Shown here piece after piece: positions 35,843-44,407 of a stretch of DNA of 62,390 bases. The stretch spans positions 1 through 62,390 of the forward strand of contig NZ_WBKR01000011.1 in the NCBI RefSeq assembly GCF_008868155.1. The letters are read 5' to 3'. The notes beneath the pieces were generated by a model. That model had not been told where the DNA came from. It worked only from the letters and a program-made list of their open reading frames with translations, and ran no database searches. The position numbers and the translations under genes are program-made. Numbering within the stretch: the first letter of the stretch is position 1; each line of letters starts with the position of its first letter. The stretch is from Micromonospora sp. ALFpr18c (GTDB lineage Bacteria > Actinomycetota > Actinomycetes > Mycobacteriales > Micromonosporaceae).

Positions 35843-36233
35843 AACCGCGGCCGTCCGGGCCGCCGACCCGGTCCGCAGTCCGCCCTATTGATGGGCAAGT
35901 CGGCAGCACTGTCGCGAACCGGACAAGACGGTAAAGCCCCTGGTGGAGCACTGTTGGGGCAGGGGAAGAGGCGGACGGATGTCGGGCTACATCCCATTCC
36001 TCCGGCCCGACGCGGACAGCATCGTCCGCGCCGGTGCCTCCCCGCCCACCCCGCCCACCGCTACGGGCGCCCGCAGCGGTGTATCGCCCACCGGGACAAG
36101 GACGTCATTCACCGCCGGCAGTCAGGCGCCGCTTTCGCGCCCGCCGGTCTTTCGCCACCGAGGACTCCGCGTGGAGTCGGTGTCGCTTCCGTACGCCCGA
36201 CCCACGGCGGGACCCGAACAGAGAGGGTCCGAC
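35843..36233. other. Intergenic region without a convincing gene
   Basis: Upstream of the Ig-like/glycosidase-like pair. The open frame from 35943 reaching into the next gene is Arg/Pro-rich and probably non-coding. A GAGAGGG ribosome site directly precedes the ATG at 36234. No clear promoter or structured element was recognised. Confidence 0.4.
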
Positions 36234-36503
36234 ATGGCCAGTCCCATCGCGACCGCAGCTCTCAACGCACCCGCGTACGAACCGGGTGAGCAGATGCTGC
36301 TGACGATCACCTACTCCGACGCCGACACCAAACCGTTGACCATCACCCTCGTGGTCGCCGACGCGCAGGGCAACAGCAGCGCGCCGGTCAAGGTCACCGC
36401 AATCATCGACCCGCTCACCGTGACCGTCAGCGACGACTCCGGGCGTACCTGGAACCGGGTCTCCGACAACGGCGCCGTCGCCGTCTACCGGGCGGTGGCG
36501 TGA
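36234..36503 (+). CDS. Small beta-sandwich (Ig-like) protein
   Basis: 89 residues with no signal peptide. It alternates short hydrophobic strands (MLLTITYSDADTKPLTITLV, VKVTAIIDPLTVTVSDDSGR, TWNRVSDNGAVAVYRAV), the pattern of an Ig-like or fibronectin-like fold. GAGAGGG precedes the ATG. The stop overlaps the start of the next gene as TGATG, so the two are co-translated. The combination of a small adaptor fold with a following glycosidase-like protein resembles phage tail-tip modules, but no other phage gene is nearby. Confidence 0.6.
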   Translation: MASPIATAALNAPAYEPGEQMLLTITYSDADTKPLTITLVVADAQGNSSAPVKVTAIIDPLTVTVSDDSGRTWNRVSDNGAVAVYRAVA

Positions 36504-37537
36504 TGCCCCGCGTCACCGTCCAGGTCCGTGACGTCGCCGGACACACCGCGACCGCCACCGCCGACTACGAGCTGCGTCAGTCGGTGCTCGGCGGCTACTA
36601 CCTCTCCGGGGGTGCCGACCCGAGCGCCGACATGGCCGGCGGGAACTTCCGCTCGCTCACCCAGTACCGCAGCTTCGCAGACGGATACATCTTCCCCGGC
36701 TACAACCGGCCGTGGCTGATCAACCTGGGCAAGGCCGGCGTGCAGATGAACATGGTCCTGGAGTTGAAGCACTACGGCGCTCCGAGCGGGCCGCAGACCT
36801 TCACCGTGGACGGCACCAGCTACACGGTGCCGGCGCCGTCGATGACCATCCAGCAGCGCCCCGGCACCACCTGGCCGAAGGCGTACGGATACAACCAGGT
36901 CGTCGACGGTCAGTGTGACGGGCTGTTCGCCCGTGCCCTGTCGCAGTACCGGACGCTCGGCTTCGGGGTGAACATCCAGATCGCCTCCGAGCTGGACACC
37001 GACCACGAGTTCGGCACCACCGAGGCCGGCAAGGCGTACACCTGGGAAGGGTCCGACTGGCGGGCGGTGCAGGCCATCAACTACATCCTCACCTGGTTCA
37101 AGGCCCGGACGTTGCCCGCCGGGACCACCTTCTCGGTCGGAGTCGGCGGCTTCGACCGGGCCTGTTTCCAGCGCACCCACCCGGAGTCGCTGATGTCGCG
37201 CCTGGACTTCCTCCAGTGGAACGTCTACGCCACCGACGCGAGCCACACGGCGTTGGGCCGCTTCCGGCGTACGAAGGACTGGGCGGTGGCCGACCTCGGC
37301 CCGGTGGCGCTGTCCCGTCGGGTGATCATCGCCGAGTGGGGGGTGCGCTCGGCTGAGATCCCGAACCAGTCGGGCTGGATCGCCACCGTCCCGGCGGCCA
37401 TCGCGCAGCTCAACGCCGAGCGTGGGCCACGGATCACCCAGACCAACTACTTCAACTCCGGGTGGGGCACTCTCTCGCCCAAGGAGGCCGGGCTGGCCGC
37501 GTTGCACAGCGCGTACGGCACCCGACCGTTCATCTGA
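36503..37537 (+). CDS. Putative glycoside-hydrolase-like (TIM-barrel) protein with N-terminal Ig-like strands
   Basis: 344 residues. The first 25 residues (MPRVTVQVRDVAGHTATATA) look like one more beta-rich repeat continuing the preceding protein. Then SVLGGYYLSGGADPSADMAG, YIFPGYNRPWLINLGKAGVQ, FGVNIQIASELDTDHEFGTT, LDFLQWNVYATDASH and RRVIIAEWGVRSAEIPNQSG follow. The order of QIASELD and IIAEWG segments is compatible with acid residues at the ends of barrel strands 4 and 7, as in clan GH-A glycosidases. Substrate unknown. No signal peptide is visible, so export is uncertain. Confidence 0.55.
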   Translation: MPRVTVQVRDVAGHTATATADYELRQSVLGGYYLSGGADPSADMAGGNFRSLTQYRSFADGYIFPGYNRPWLINLGKAGVQMNMVLELKHYGAPSGPQTFTVDGTSYTVPAPSMTIQQRPGTTWPKAYGYNQVVDGQCDGLFARALSQYRTLGFGVNIQIASELDTDHEFGTTEAGKAYTWEGSDWRAVQAINYILTWFKARTLPAGTTFSVGVGGFDRACFQRTHPESLMSRLDFLQWNVYATDASHTALGRFRRTKDWAVADLGPVALSRRVIIAEWGVRSAEIPNQSGWIATVPAAIAQLNAERGPRITQTNYFNSGWGTLSPKEAGLAALHSAYGTRPFI

Positions 37538-37542
37538 GGGAT

Positions 37543-37574
37543 CCCGGCGGCCCCGGGTCACCGGGGCCGCCGGG
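37543..37574. terminator. Terminator hairpin after the glycosidase-like gene
   Basis: CCCGGCGGCCCCGG and CCGGGGCCGCCGGG, a perfect 14-bp stem with a GTCA loop, 6 nt after the stop codon. Confidence 0.8.
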
Positions 37575-37669
37575 CCGCGGGCTCACACCCCGCCGAGCCG
37601 TTCGGTGTACGTGTCGCGCAGCTCGCAGGGTGAGCCGGCACAGCCGATCCGCGACCTATGCTCGGGATC

Positions 37670-38599
37670 ATGGAACTGCGGATCTTCACCGAACCCCAGC
37701 AGGGCGCCAGCTACGACCAGTTGCTCGCGGTGGCCCGGTGCGCCGAGGACGCCGGGTACGGAGCGTTCTTCCGCTCCGACCACTACCTCAGGATGGGCGA
37801 CGCCAGCGGCGAACCCGGCCCCACCGACGCCTGGACCACGCTGGCCGGCCTGGCCCGCGACACCAGCCGGATCCGGCTCGGCACGCTGATGACCGCCGCC
37901 ACCTTCCGGCTGCCCGGCCCTCTCGCGATCACCGTGGCGCAGGTCGACCAGATGAGCGGCGGCCGGGTCGAGCTGGGCATCGGCACCGGCTGGTACGCCG
38001 ACGAGCACACCGCGTACGGCATCCCGTTCCCGGCGCTGGGTGAGCGGTTCGACCGCCTGGAGGAGCAGCTCGCCGTCATCACCGGTCTCTGGTCCACGCC
38101 GGCGGGGGAGCGGTTCACCTACGACGGCCGGTACTACCCGATCGTCGACTCGCCGGCCCTGCCCAAGCCGGTGCAGCAGCCCCGCCCGCCGATCCTGCTC
38201 GGCGGGATGGGTCCGAGGCGCACCCCTCGGCTGGCCGCCCGCTACGCCGACGAGTTCAACCTGCCGTTCGCGTCCGTGCCGGACACGGTCGCGCAGTTCG
38301 ACCGGGTCCGCGCCGCGTGCACCGAGGTCGGGCGCGACCCGGCCGAGATGACCTGGTCCAACGCGCTGGTGCTCTGCTGCGGGCGCGACGACGCCGAGGT
38401 GGCCCGCCGGGCTGCCGCCATCGGGCGCGAACCGGACGAGCTGCGCGCCAACGGCCTCGCCGGTACGCCCGCCGAGGTGCTCGACACCGTCGGCCGGTAC
38501 GCGCAGGCCGGCAGCCAGCGCATCTACCTCCAGGTGCTGGACCTGTCCGACCTGGAGCACCTTGAGCTGGTGGCCAGCGAGGTGATGGCGAAGCTCTGA
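37670..38599 (+). CDS. LLM-class flavin-dependent (probably F420) oxidoreductase
   Basis: 309 residues from the ATG at 37670; MLGI upstream is an alternative start. Luciferase-like monooxygenase features: LAVARCAEDAGYGAFFRSDH, then DAWTTLAGLARDTSRIRLGT, SGGRVELGIGTGWYADEHTA, and PPILLGGMGPRRTPRLAARY. In actinobacteria most proteins of this group use F420 rather than FMN. The substrate cannot be told from sequence. Monocistronic, convergent with the EF-hand-like gene. Confidence 0.88.
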   Translation: MELRIFTEPQQGASYDQLLAVARCAEDAGYGAFFRSDHYLRMGDASGEPGPTDAWTTLAGLARDTSRIRLGTLMTAATFRLPGPLAITVAQVDQMSGGRVELGIGTGWYADEHTAYGIPFPALGERFDRLEEQLAVITGLWSTPAGERFTYDGRYYPIVDSPALPKPVQQPRPPILLGGMGPRRTPRLAARYADEFNLPFASVPDTVAQFDRVRAACTEVGRDPAEMTWSNALVLCCGRDDAEVARRAAAIGREPDELRANGLAGTPAEVLDTVGRYAQAGSQRIYLQVLDLSDLEHLELVASEVMAKL

Positions 38600-38613
38600 G
38601 ACGGACCGGCCGG

Positions 38614-39027
38614 TCAGGCGCCCCGGTGGGCGCCGACCGCGCCCGGGTCGCCCAGCCCGGTGTCGAGCCGGCCGTCGCGGTCACTGTCCACGTAGGTGAT
38701 GTCCGGGACCCCGTCGCCGTCCACGTCGATCTGGACGATGTCGGCGACGCCGTCGCCGTCGAGATCGGTGACCACCTCCACCGAACCGTCCAGATGCCGG
38801 GTCACGATGGACTGTGCCCCGGCGGCGCGCGGCGGCGGCCCGGGCGACGGTGCCGGCGTCGGCGCCGGGGCGGGCGCCGGTGTGGGGCGGGGGCCGGGCG
38901 TGGGCGACGGATGGCTCGCCTCGGCCGGCGGCGCGCTGGCCTGCTCGATCCCGCTGCCGGTCGGGTCCAGCTCCTCCTCGCAGGGGAAGACGTCGCCCCG
39001 TGGGGCCGGATCGCGGTAGCTGCTCAT
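38614..39027 (-). CDS. Proline-rich protein with C-terminal EF-hand-like calcium repeats
   Basis: 137 residues from MSSYRD at 39027. A Pro/Ala-rich linker (residues about 38-68, PTPAPAPAPTPAPSP) leads to three DxDxDG-type loops (DLDGDGVADI, DVDGDGVPDI, DSDRDGRLDT), which resemble dockerin/EF-hand calcium loops. No signal peptide is seen at the chosen start. A GGCGCCC-CGGT-GGGCGCC hairpin (38617-38634) sits in the final codons and may serve as terminator for both convergent genes. Function unknown. Confidence 0.65.
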   Translation of the reverse strand: MSSYRDPAPRGDVFPCEEELDPTGSGIEQASAPPAEASHPSPTPGPRPTPAPAPAPTPAPSPGPPPRAAGAQSIVTRHLDGSVEVVTDLDGDGVADIVQIDVDGDGVPDITYVDSDRDGRLDTGLGDPGAVGAHRGA

Positions 39028-39047
39028 GGGCGTAGGGTTCCCCGACG

Positions 39048-39899
39048 ATGGCGAGAACAACCGTGCCCGATCGTCCGGTGTCCGTGGCGCCCGGTCTGTC
39101 GGAGGATGCGGGGACCGACGCCACGGTCATGAACGGGGGTCCGAGCGTGGAACTGCGCCGGAGTCGGGGCGCCCTGGTGCTCGCCCTGGTCTGCGTACTC
39201 GGTGGGGTGGTTCTGCTGGCCCTGCCCCGCGACGGGGCGCTGCTACGGACGATCATCGCGGTCGGTGCCATCGCCCTCGGTGTCGTCGCGCTGGTCAGCG
39301 CGTTGCGGCCGTTCCGGTTCGGGATCGGCGCGGACGGGCTCACCATCCGCCGGCCCGGCCTGCGCCGGTCGATCCGGTGGGCCGAGGTCGACGCCGTGGT
39401 CCTCGACGAGCCGCCCCGGCGCGACGGCCGTCCGGAGCCGCCCCGGCTGCTGCTGGTGCCCGCGCCGGACGTGCCGCTCGAGCCGGTGACCGCCCGCCAT
39501 CCGATCGACGGCCGGCCCGCCATCGAGTTGCTCGTCCTCGACCAGGTCCGCGAGCAACCCGAGCAGGTGTCGGCCGCGCTCACCCGCTACGCCGGCGACC
39601 GTTTCGTGGATCTGCCCGCGTTGCGCCGCGCCGCCTTCGCCGACCCGGACCTCCCCACCGGCCTGCGCGGCTACCGGATGGACCAGGTCGACCGGTTGAT
39701 CCGGCGCGGCCAGGACGCCCTGGTGTCCGGCGACGCGCAGACCCGGCAGGCGGCGCGCGGCGAGATCGAACGCCTCCGCGCCGCCGGCCTGCCGGTCGCC
39801 CAGCGGGGGTACGGCACGCTGGCGACCGAGGCCGCTCTGGACGCCCTCGTCGCCGCGTTGGCCGACCACCAGTCCACCGATCGGGAGACCGCCACATGA
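39048..39899 (+). CDS. Membrane protein with PH-like and DivIVA-like segments
   Basis: 283 residues; a later start at 39129 is possible and would leave more room for a divergent promoter. Two adjacent transmembrane helices (GALVLALVCVLGGVVLLALP and IIAVGAIALGVVALVSALRP) are followed by a PH-like beta segment (FGIGADGLTIRRPGLRRSIR then WAEVDAVVLDE). Near residue 205 a motif LPTGLRGYRMDQVDRLIRRG resembles the DivIVA/Wag31 N-terminal signature (GYxxxQVDxLI). It may interact with the cell pole or envelope. Its stop overlaps the next ATG as ATGA. Confidence 0.65.
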   Translation: MARTTVPDRPVSVAPGLSEDAGTDATVMNGGPSVELRRSRGALVLALVCVLGGVVLLALPRDGALLRTIIAVGAIALGVVALVSALRPFRFGIGADGLTIRRPGLRRSIRWAEVDAVVLDEPPRRDGRPEPPRLLLVPAPDVPLEPVTARHPIDGRPAIELLVLDQVREQPEQVSAALTRYAGDRFVDLPALRRAAFADPDLPTGLRGYRMDQVDRLIRRGQDALVSGDAQTRQAARGEIERLRAAGLPVAQRGYGTLATEAALDALVAALADHQSTDRETAT

Positions 39900-41173
39900 T
39901 CGCGCAAGACCGAAGCGGCCAGCCGGCCGTGGACGTGCCACGCCGCAACTGGGCCGGCAACGTGCGCTACTCCGCGCGGGCGTTCCACCGGCCCACGTCC
40001 ACCGACGAGCTGCGCCGGCTCGTCGCCGGCAGCGACCGGATCCGGGCGGTCGGCACCGGGCACTCCTTCAACCGCTTCGGCGACACCGACGGCGACCTCG
40101 TCACCCTGGCCGGTCTGCCCCCGCGGATCGAGGTGGACCCGGAGCGCGGGCGGGTCACCGTCGCCGGCGCGCTGCGCTACGGCGACGTTGCCCGACACCT
40201 GCACACCCAGGGGTACGCGCTGGCGAACCTCGCCTCGCTGCCGCACATCTCGGTGGCCGGCGCGGTGGCCACCGCCACCCACGGCTCCGGCCAGACCCAC
40301 GGCAACCTGGCGACCTCCGTCGCCGCGCTGGAGCTGGTCACCGCCGACGGCGAGTTGCTCCGGGTGGACCGCGACACCGACGGGGACACGTTCGCCGGCA
40401 TGGTGGTCGGGCTCGGCGCGCTCGGCCTGGTCACCCGGGTCACCCTGGACGTGGTGCCGACCTTCGAGCTGCGCCAGTACGTCCGCCTCGACCTGGCCCG
40501 CGAGGCGCTGGACGAGGCGCTCGGCTCGGCGTACAGCGTGAGTGTCTTCACCGACTGGCGTACGCCGCGACTGCGGGAGGTGTGGCGCAAGCAGGTGGTG
40601 GACCAGCCGCCGCCGGAGGCGGACTGGTTGGGCACCACGGCCGCGAACGAGCCCCGGCACCCGGTGCTCGGGATGCCGGCGGAGAACTGCACCCCGCAGC
40701 TCGGCGCGCCGGGCCCGTGGCACGAACGACTGCCGCACTTCAAGCTCGGCTTCACCCCGAGCAGCGGCGACGAGCTCCAGTCCGAGTACCACCTGCCCCG
40801 CTCGGCGGCGATCGAGGCGCTGGCCGCGTTGGACGACGTGGCGCACCTGATCGCCGAGGTGTTGCAGGTGTGTGAGCTGCGGACGGTCGCGGCGGACGAG
40901 CTGTGGCTCAGCCCGAACCACCGGCGGGACAGCTTCGTCGTGCACTTCACCTGGATCGACGACGCCACCGCGGTGCTGCCGGTCCTGGCCGCCGTCGAGG
41001 AGCGCCTGGCACCGTTCGCGCCCCGCCCGCACTGGGGCAAGGTCTTCGTCACCGACCCGGCGGAGCTGGCCGCCCGCTACCCGAGGTACGACGACGCCAC
41101 GGCCCTGCTGACCCACCTGGATCCGACCGGAAAGTTCCGCACCGACCTGCTGGACCGCTACTTCCCGCGCTGA
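39896..41173 (+). CDS. FAD-linked alditol-oxidase-like flavoprotein
   Basis: 425 residues, coupled to the previous gene by ATGA. The FAD-binding PCMH domain has VGTGHSFNRFGDTDGDLVTL, where the His is the usual covalent flavin attachment site. It continues with LASLPHISVAGAVATATHGS and GMVVGLGALGLVTRVTLDVV. The C-terminal substrate domain (WLSPNHRRDSFVVHFTWIDD, PHWGKVF) matches D-arabinono-lactone/alditol oxidases such as AldO, which oxidise sugar alcohols with O2. Cytosolic. The 3' end overlaps the convergent protease gene by 16 bp. Confidence 0.85.
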   Translation: MIAQDRSGQPAVDVPRRNWAGNVRYSARAFHRPTSTDELRRLVAGSDRIRAVGTGHSFNRFGDTDGDLVTLAGLPPRIEVDPERGRVTVAGALRYGDVARHLHTQGYALANLASLPHISVAGAVATATHGSGQTHGNLATSVAALELVTADGELLRVDRDTDGDTFAGMVVGLGALGLVTRVTLDVVPTFELRQYVRLDLAREALDEALGSAYSVSVFTDWRTPRLREVWRKQVVDQPPPEADWLGTTAANEPRHPVLGMPAENCTPQLGAPGPWHERLPHFKLGFTPSSGDELQSEYHLPRSAAIEALAALDDVAHLIAEVLQVCELRTVAADELWLSPNHRRDSFVVHFTWIDDATAVLPVLAAVEERLAPFAPRPHWGKVFVTDPAELAARYPRYDDATALLTHLDPTGKFRTDLLDRYFPR

Positions 41174-42303
41174 CCGGCCGGGGTGCGCAGGGTGCCGCGC
41201 TGGACGGCGCGGCTGATGTCGCTGGGGGAGACGATGCCGGCCAGACGGCCGTCGTCGTCCACCACGAGGGCGCGGCCGTCGGCGCACTCGCTGAGCCGGG
41301 GGAGCAGGTCGTTCAGCTCCTCCCCGAGCTGGGCGAGGACCAGTTGGTCGGCCCGGCACGCCACCTCGGCCAGGCTGGTCGACGCCCGCCGGTCGGCCGG
41401 TACGCCCCGCACCCGGTCCAGGGTGACCAGGCCGGTCGGCCGGCCCTCCTCGGTCAGGGGCAGTGCCGAATGCCGGTACGCGAACAGGTAGTGGTCGACG
41501 AAGTCGGCCACCGTCATCTCCGCCGACGCGGTCTGCGGCTGCGGCGTCATCACCTCGCCGACCCGGATGCCCCGCAACGCGCTGCCGGTGCGGGCCTGCC
41601 GCTCCTCCATCCCGGCGGCGCCGATCAGGAACCAGCCGATCAGCGCCAGCCAGAGCCCACCGAACCCGACCCCGGACAGGAACTGCCACAGCCCGAGGCC
41701 GATCAGCAGCACCCCCAGCACCCAACCGGCGCGGGCCGCGACCACGGACGCACGAGTCCGGTCACCGGTGGCCTTCCAGACGGCGGCGCGCAGCAACCGA
41801 CCGCCGTCCAGCGGCGCGGCCGGCAGTACGTTGAAGACGGCCAGCAGCACGTTGATGCCGGCCAGCCACGCCACCGCCCCGAAGAGCAGCCCGCCGGGCC
41901 CGACCAGCGCCAACAGCACCGCGATGGCACCGAAGAACGCCCCGATCAGCAGACTGACCAGCGGGCCGACGCCGGCGATCCGCAGCTCCGCGCCCGGGTC
42001 GCGCGGCTCGCCCCGCAGCTCGGCCACCCCGCCGAACAACCACAGCGTGATGCCGTCGACCTCCAGCCCGTTGCGCTTCGCCACCACCGCGTGCGACACC
42101 TCGTGGGCGAGCAGACCGACGAAGAAGACCACCGCCGCGGCCAGGCCCGCGAGGGCGTACGCCACCGGTGACCGATCGGGGTACGAGCGGGGGAACTGGT
42201 TGGCGGCCAGCCCCCACGCGATCAGCGCGAAGATGACCAGAACGCTCCAGTTGACCCCGATCGGCACACCCGCGATCCGGCCAAGCCGGAAACTCGCCCT
42301 CAT
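41158..42303 (-). CDS. M50 family (site-2-like) membrane zinc metalloprotease with CBS domains
   Basis: 381 residues. Six or so transmembrane helices; HExxH in FFVGLLAHEVSHAVVAKRNG (about residue 66); second zinc ligand in NVLPAAPLDGGRLLRAAVWK. After the membrane part come two CBS domains (VGEVMTPQPQTASAEMTVAD, RALVVDDDGRLAGIVSPSDI). This is the Rip3-like actinobacterial site-2 protease layout, performing intramembrane proteolysis with CBS-based sensing. Substrate unknown. Confidence 0.92.
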   Translation of the reverse strand: MRASFRLGRIAGVPIGVNWSVLVIFALIAWGLAANQFPRSYPDRSPVAYALAGLAAAVVFFVGLLAHEVSHAVVAKRNGLEVDGITLWLFGGVAELRGEPRDPGAELRIAGVGPLVSLLIGAFFGAIAVLLALVGPGGLLFGAVAWLAGINVLLAVFNVLPAAPLDGGRLLRAAVWKATGDRTRASVVAARAGWVLGVLLIGLGLWQFLSGVGFGGLWLALIGWFLIGAAGMEERQARTGSALRGIRVGEVMTPQPQTASAEMTVADFVDHYLFAYRHSALPLTEEGRPTGLVTLDRVRGVPADRRASTSLAEVACRADQLVLAQLGEELNDLLPRLSECADGRALVVDDDGRLAGIVSPSDISRAVQRGTLRTPAGQRGK

Positions 42304-42322
42304 CCCCGGCTCTTACCCCTCG

Positions 42323-43473
42323 TTAGCCTGCCCATGCCAGTCGACGAGGCGGCGTCTTGGTGGATGTGATCGGTTGGCCGTGCCGAGCGAACATCTGCGC
42401 AAGTTCCGTCCGACCGCGCTCCACCACCCTTAGCAGCGGCCCGGGTTTGACGGTGTCCGGCAACGGCGTGTCGGTCGTCAGGTCTCGAACGGAGATAGGG
42501 CGGCACAACCACCGGTGCAGCGCCCGTCGATCGACGGCAGCCTTCTCCCGGTCGCCTAACTTCCAGACATCCGTCTTGTACGGGGTGCTGTCGGTTCCCA
42601 GTGCGGCAAGCAGACCGGAATGGCGTACCAGACAGGGGTAACAGGTCCCGCAGTGGTAGTGCTCGGCACCCGGTCGGTCCCGAGGTGGGTGCCCACAGCT
42701 GATGGTGGCGTGGGTGAGGGTCGCCGGGGCCAGACCAGCGTCCAGGGCCTGCTGGCAAACCTCTCCCTTGGTCAGGTTCAGGTACGGGTTGACGACGGTC
42801 ACCCCGCCACCGAGAGCGTCGATCAACGAGTTGAGCAGGTGCAGTGTCCCGGGATGTACAGATTTCGTGGAGCAGGCGGCTACCCGGGCCGGTGTGAGCG
42901 GGGGATTGACGGCGAGCTGCCCGTTCTCCGGTACGACCACCTGTGGCACCCCGTGGGCGGCAGCGAGGTAGATGGCGGTGGCGAGATAGAGCAGCCCGCG
43001 GGTACGCGCAGATTTTTCCAGCTTCCTGGTGAGACGGACCTGCTGCGACGCCTTGAGCTGCTCGATGTCGCGACAGGCCGAGCTCTCGATCGCGCGGAGA
43101 GTCTGGTCCTGCTGGCTGGCCCACTGGGGTTCGAAATAGGAGACGAGCAGGAGGGGGCCGGCCGCGACCTTGGCGCGCTCTGCTGCCCAGGCGGTGGAAT
43201 CGAGCCCTCCGGAGAACAGGGCCACCTCTCCTACCTCGGGATAGGTGGTCCGGCGGCGCAATCGCGCAGCGACAGCTTGTCGGCCAGGTACACGGCTCGG
43301 GCGATCTGCAGCAGGTCCTGCGCCCAGTCCGGGCGGTCCTGGGGCACCTCGGCCAATGTCTGCAAACGCTGGTCGGCGTGCTCAAGCAGCGGCCATCCGA
43401 TGGTCTCCCGCTTCCGATCGGTGGACACTCCGCCCCGGGCTGCGTAGTGATACGCGAAGCTTGCCCGGCTCAC
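42323..43473 (-). pseudogene. qatC: QatC-like QueC-family ATP-pyrophosphatase, split by a frameshift
   Basis: The 5' part (43473-43231) starts with a GTG that overlaps the qatB stop (GTGA) and reads to AVYLADKLSLRD before an early stop. The 3' part, read one base back from about 43250, continues TTYPEVGEVALFSGGLDSTA (PP-loop SGGLDS) and contains the QueC-type zinc motif HCGTCYPCLVRHSG. Together about 390 codons, the length expected for QatC. The junction GATTGCG is not a recognised slippery site, so a 1-nt deletion (or sequencing error) is likelier than programmed shifting. In the four-gene Qat defence system QatC is a QueC homologue; qatA and qatD are absent here. Confidence 0.75.
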
Positions 43474-44234
43474 GCCGCCAGCTCCAGCCCGCTGTTGCCG
43501 AGCCCTAGGGCTTCAGTCACGGTGGTGGTCAGCAGGTCCTTGGCGACGTCGGCGAGCCGTGGTGGCTCGGGCCCACGGTCGACCGCTTCGGCGCAGGGGT
43601 TGGGCAGGACCCTGACGACCTGATCGGCAACGAAGCCAGCCACCACATCGGTCGGGTCGAGGATGACCAGCGCCGGCACGGCGATCTTGACGTTCTCCGC
43701 GATGAGAATGTGTACGAACTCGCCGACCACCTCACCGAAGAACGCCCGATACAACGCGCAGAACAGCTCGCCGGTGACCGGCTTTGGGCGGCCAGGATCG
43801 ACGAGCGGTCCGTCCTGCGTCACGAGGTGTTCCGCGACGCGTCGCGCGGCCCGGCGGACGGCGGCGTCCACGATGAGTTGCCCATCGCCGGCGACCTGGC
43901 CGACGAACCGCCGGACGACCTCGTCGGCGTCATCCCCCGCGGCCAAGTCCCCCACCAGCGAAAGATCCGCTCGCCCGAGGTCATCGAGCAGCTCAATCAG
44001 CCGTCCGCCGGCCTGCTCGGCTGCCGCACGAATGCCGAACGCCTCCGGATCTGCGTTCAGGGCGTCTCGCAACGCTCGCTGGTACTGGGCCGCGATCGCC
44101 TCGGCGCGCTGTTGGTCATGCCGGAGTAGCTGGTCAGGACGGCTGGTGGCGTCAGGCGTCCAGGTGCGCAGGCGGCTTTTGGCGGCAGTCCAGCTGCCGT
44201 TCTTCGGACCTGATAGACGGGTCGAGGTGCCCAT
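43470..44234 (-). CDS. qatB: QatB-like defence protein
   Basis: 254 residues from the ATG at 44234, with GGGAGG 5 nt upstream; the longer frame to 44423 is unlikely. The N-terminus MGTSTRLSGPKNGSW matches the conserved MGTSTxxxGPxxG start that I associate with QatB proteins. The rest is helical (DADEVVRRFVGQVAGDGQLI, CALYRAFFGEVVGEFVHILI). QatB and QatC act together in the Qat anti-phage system. The invariant Gly-Thr-Ser N-terminus next to a QueC-like enzyme suggests that QatB itself is the modified substrate; this is inference here. Tightly coupled to qatC (GTGA) and divergent from pglW across 173 bp. Confidence 0.75.
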   Translation of the reverse strand: MGTSTRLSGPKNGSWTAAKSRLRTWTPDATSRPDQLLRHDQQRAEAIAAQYQRALRDALNADPEAFGIRAAAEQAGGRLIELLDDLGRADLSLVGDLAAGDDADEVVRRFVGQVAGDGQLIVDAAVRRAARRVAEHLVTQDGPLVDPGRPKPVTGELFCALYRAFFGEVVGEFVHILIAENVKIAVPALVILDPTDVVAGFVADQVVRVLPNPCAEAVDRGPEPPRLADVAKDLLTTTVTEALGLGNSGLELAA

Positions 44235-44407
44235 GGCGACCTCCCGGAGGGGTTGGGAAGGACGTCGAGCGAAGTCTATTGATACAGACGGTGTTTGGCT
44301 AGCTGCACTAAGTGCGCGGAGCGGTGGTCTCCGCTGATCAGGCGTCGAAACGGTAAAGTGCGCAGACTGAGCCGGAACATCGACGGCCGGGGTGGAAGGA
44401 TCGGCGG

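Noticed and set aside
39026..41173. 715-codon frame starting before the flavoprotein
   Set aside because: The upstream half is a shadow of the PH/DivIVA-like membrane gene; the coupled ATG at 39896 is the better start.
43231..43261. Programmed -1 frameshifting in qatC
   Set aside because: No X-XXY-YYZ slippery heptamer is visible at GATTGCG; mutation or sequence error is simpler.
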